A stretch of 64,000 nt of DNA from DASXYG01 sp036502625 (GTDB taxonomy: Bacteria > Actinomycetota > Actinomycetes > Streptosporangiales > Streptosporangiaceae): the NCBI GenBank assembly GCA_036502625.1, contig DASXYG010000140.1, positions 110,556 to 174,555 on the forward strand, written 5' to 3'. Shown here piece after piece: positions 62,782 to 64,000 of this stretch. The stretch's first letter is position 1. Every line of letters begins with the position of its first letter. The position numbers and the translations under genes were made by a program. The notes beneath the pieces were generated by a model. That model was given only the letters and a program-made list of their open reading frames with translations, ran no database searches and was not told the origin of the DNA.

Positions 62782-64000
62782 TTGTCCGCACATCACGTCT
62801 GGTCGAGCAGGATCCGTCACGGGGCGCGCATCCCGATGCGTGACGGCGCGCAGTTGTCCGCCGACCTGTACCTGCCCGACGGCGACGGCCCGTGGCCGGT
62901 GGTGGTCGAGTACCAGCCGTACCGCAAGGACGAGGTCGACTCGGAGAAGCGCTTCTACACGTACCTGCCGCGGCACGGGTACGTCGTGGCACGGGTGGAC
63001 GTCCGGGGCACCGGCGCGTCGGCCGGAACCGTCGCCGACGAGTACGTGGGGCAGGAGCAGGACGACGGCTACGACGCCATCGAATGGCTCGCCGGGCAGC
63101 CGTTCTGCGACGGCAGCGTCAACATGATGGGCATCTCCTACGGCGGGTTCACCGCGTTGCAGGTGGCCGCCACGAGGCCGCCGCACCTCCGGTCGGTGAT
63201 CCCGATGTACTTCACCGACGACCGCTACCGCGACGACTGCCACTACGTCGGCGGCCACCCGCGGCTGTACTACGACATCGGCTTCTACGGGAACTTCATG
63301 GTCGCCTACAACGCCCTGCCGGCCGATCCGGAGTGGTCGGACGACTGGGCCGAGGTGTGGCGGCAGCACCAGGCCGGCAACGAGCCCTTCCTGCTGACCT
63401 GGATGCGCAACCAGACCGACGGCCCGTACTGGCGGCACGGTTCGGTCGGCGACATCGCCCCGCAGATCCGGTGCCCGGTCTTCATGATCGGCGGCTGGGC
63501 CGACGGCTACCGGAACGTGCCGCTGCGCCTGTACGAGAAGCTCACCGTTCCGAAGCGCGTCCTCATCGGCCCGTGGAACCACGCCGTACCCGACTCGGCC
63601 GTGCCCGGCCCGCGGATCGACCACCTGCGGGAAGTGGTGCGCTGGCTCGACCACTGGTGCGGCCGCGACGACGACGCCGACCCGGGCGTCGACACCATGC
63701 CCGTCGCCGTCTACGAACAGCACTTCGAGCCGCCCGTCGACCCCGACCGCGTGCACCAGCCGGGCCGCTGGCGGGCCGAACGGTCCTGGCCGCCGGCCGG
63801 CGCCGCCGACGCGACGTACTTCCTCGGCGACGCGACCCTCGACCTCGCGCCGACCGCCGAGGGCACCGACACGCTCGAGTACGACGCGACCGTGGGCACC
63901 GCCGGCGGGCTGTGGTCGGGCGGCGTCGCGTTCGGGCTGCCCGGCGACCAGCGCGGCGACCAGGCGATGGGCCTCGCCTACACCTCGCCGCCGCTCGCCG
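62782..64000 (+). CDS. CocE/NonD-type (S15) hydrolase, 3' end outside window
   Basis: At least 406 codons, open to the right edge. TTG start with GAAGGAG upstream. Alpha/beta hydrolase features: IPMRDGAQLSADLYLPDGDG, VDVRGTGASAGTVADEY, nucleophile elbow MMGISYGGFTAL, Asp in GGWADGYRN and His in GPWNHAVP, followed by the start of the jelly-roll C-terminal domain. No signal peptide, so cytoplasmic. It follows the importer by 13 bp and probably cleaves the imported peptide or ester. Confidence 0.9.
   Translation, partial: MSAHHVWSSRIRHGARIPMRDGAQLSADLYLPDGDGPWPVVVEYQPYRKDEVDSEKRFYTYLPRHGYVVARVDVRGTGASAGTVADEYVGQEQDDGYDAIEWLAGQPFCDGSVNMMGISYGGFTALQVAATRPPHLRSVIPMYFTDDRYRDDCHYVGGHPRLYYDIGFYGNFMVAYNALPADPEWSDDWAEVWRQHQAGNEPFLLTWMRNQTDGPYWRHGSVGDIAPQIRCPVFMIGGWADGYRNVPLRLYEKLTVPKRVLIGPWNHAVPDSAVPGPRIDHLREVVRWLDHWCGRDDDADPGVDTMPVAVYEQHFEPPVDPDRVHQPGRWRAERSWPPAGAADATYFLGDATLDLAPTAEGTDTLEYDATVGTAGGLWSGGVAFGLPGDQRGDQAMGLAYTSPPLA

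Overview
The window is GC-rich DNA (frequent GTG/TTG starts, 1-4 nt stop/start overlaps, dense two-component and TetR genes) from a mycelial-type actinomycete. Streptosporangiales/Thermomonosporaceae-like is my guess only. I see no rRNA, tRNA, CRISPR array, insertion sequence or prophage. Both ends cut a gene: a SARP/AfsR-type regulator on the left and a CocE/S15-type hydrolase on the right.

Layout: 1-8.7 kb holds a SARP-NB-ARC regulator divergent from a cytochrome P450, a VOC protein, a NarL-type two-component pair, an ArsR-like regulator, two small membrane proteins and a nitroreductase-family protein. 8.8-15.6 kb is a minus-strand block of OmpR-type regulator, histidine kinase, a Tat/TPR retropepsin-like protein, a duplicated-domain lipoprotein, and a MacA/MacB-like adaptor, ATPase and permease. 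15.7-18.8 kb carries a LiaF-like protein, a frameshifted SDR, a PPOX-fold protein and an epoxide-hydrolase-like enzyme. 42-57 kb is a series of small regulator/target pairs (ArsR/MFS, TetR/quinone oxidoreductase, TetR/secreted S15 peptidase, two-component pair, AraC, TetR/oxidoreductase), several with clear palindromic operators. 57-64 kb is a TetR-controlled peptide/nickel-type ABC importer followed by a hydrolase.

The centre, 18.8-41.9 kb, is the most remarkable part: what looks like one oxalate/glyoxylate/formate regulon. A FadR-type GntR gene (31268-31948) sits among five copies of a TGYATRCA-centred palindrome, in front of aldH, sucC/frc (shared), gntR itself, moeA/panE-like (shared) and the second formate dehydrogenase gene. 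The predicted route is: OFA-family uptake of oxalate; CoA transfer by an Frc homologue, with SucCD and/or an ADP-forming acyl-CoA synthetase supplying CoA thioester; reduction of oxalyl-CoA to glyoxylate by a PanE-like enzyme (as known for Methylobacterium PanE2); then glyoxylate carboligase, hydroxypyruvate isomerase and tartronate semialdehyde reductase to glycerate. A beta-carbonic anhydrase is embedded in the carboligase operon. No oxalyl-CoA decarboxylase gene is seen here.

Formate oxidation is encoded by an unusual NAD-linked formate dehydrogenase. Two tandem catalytic subunits of equal length occur, one with an in-frame UGA exactly at the catalytic position (predicted selenocysteine, with a bacterial SECIS-like hairpin spaced as in E. 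coli fdhF) and one with cysteine. Both lack the N-terminal iron-sulfur part normally fused to this subunit; that part, including the Mo/W-proximal [4Fe-4S] motif, is a separate gene downstream of the NuoE-NuoF-like subunit. This suggests interchangeable Sec/Cys catalytic modules on a shared electron-transfer module. The glyoxylate carboligase homologue has glutamate where E. coli Gcl is famous for valine.
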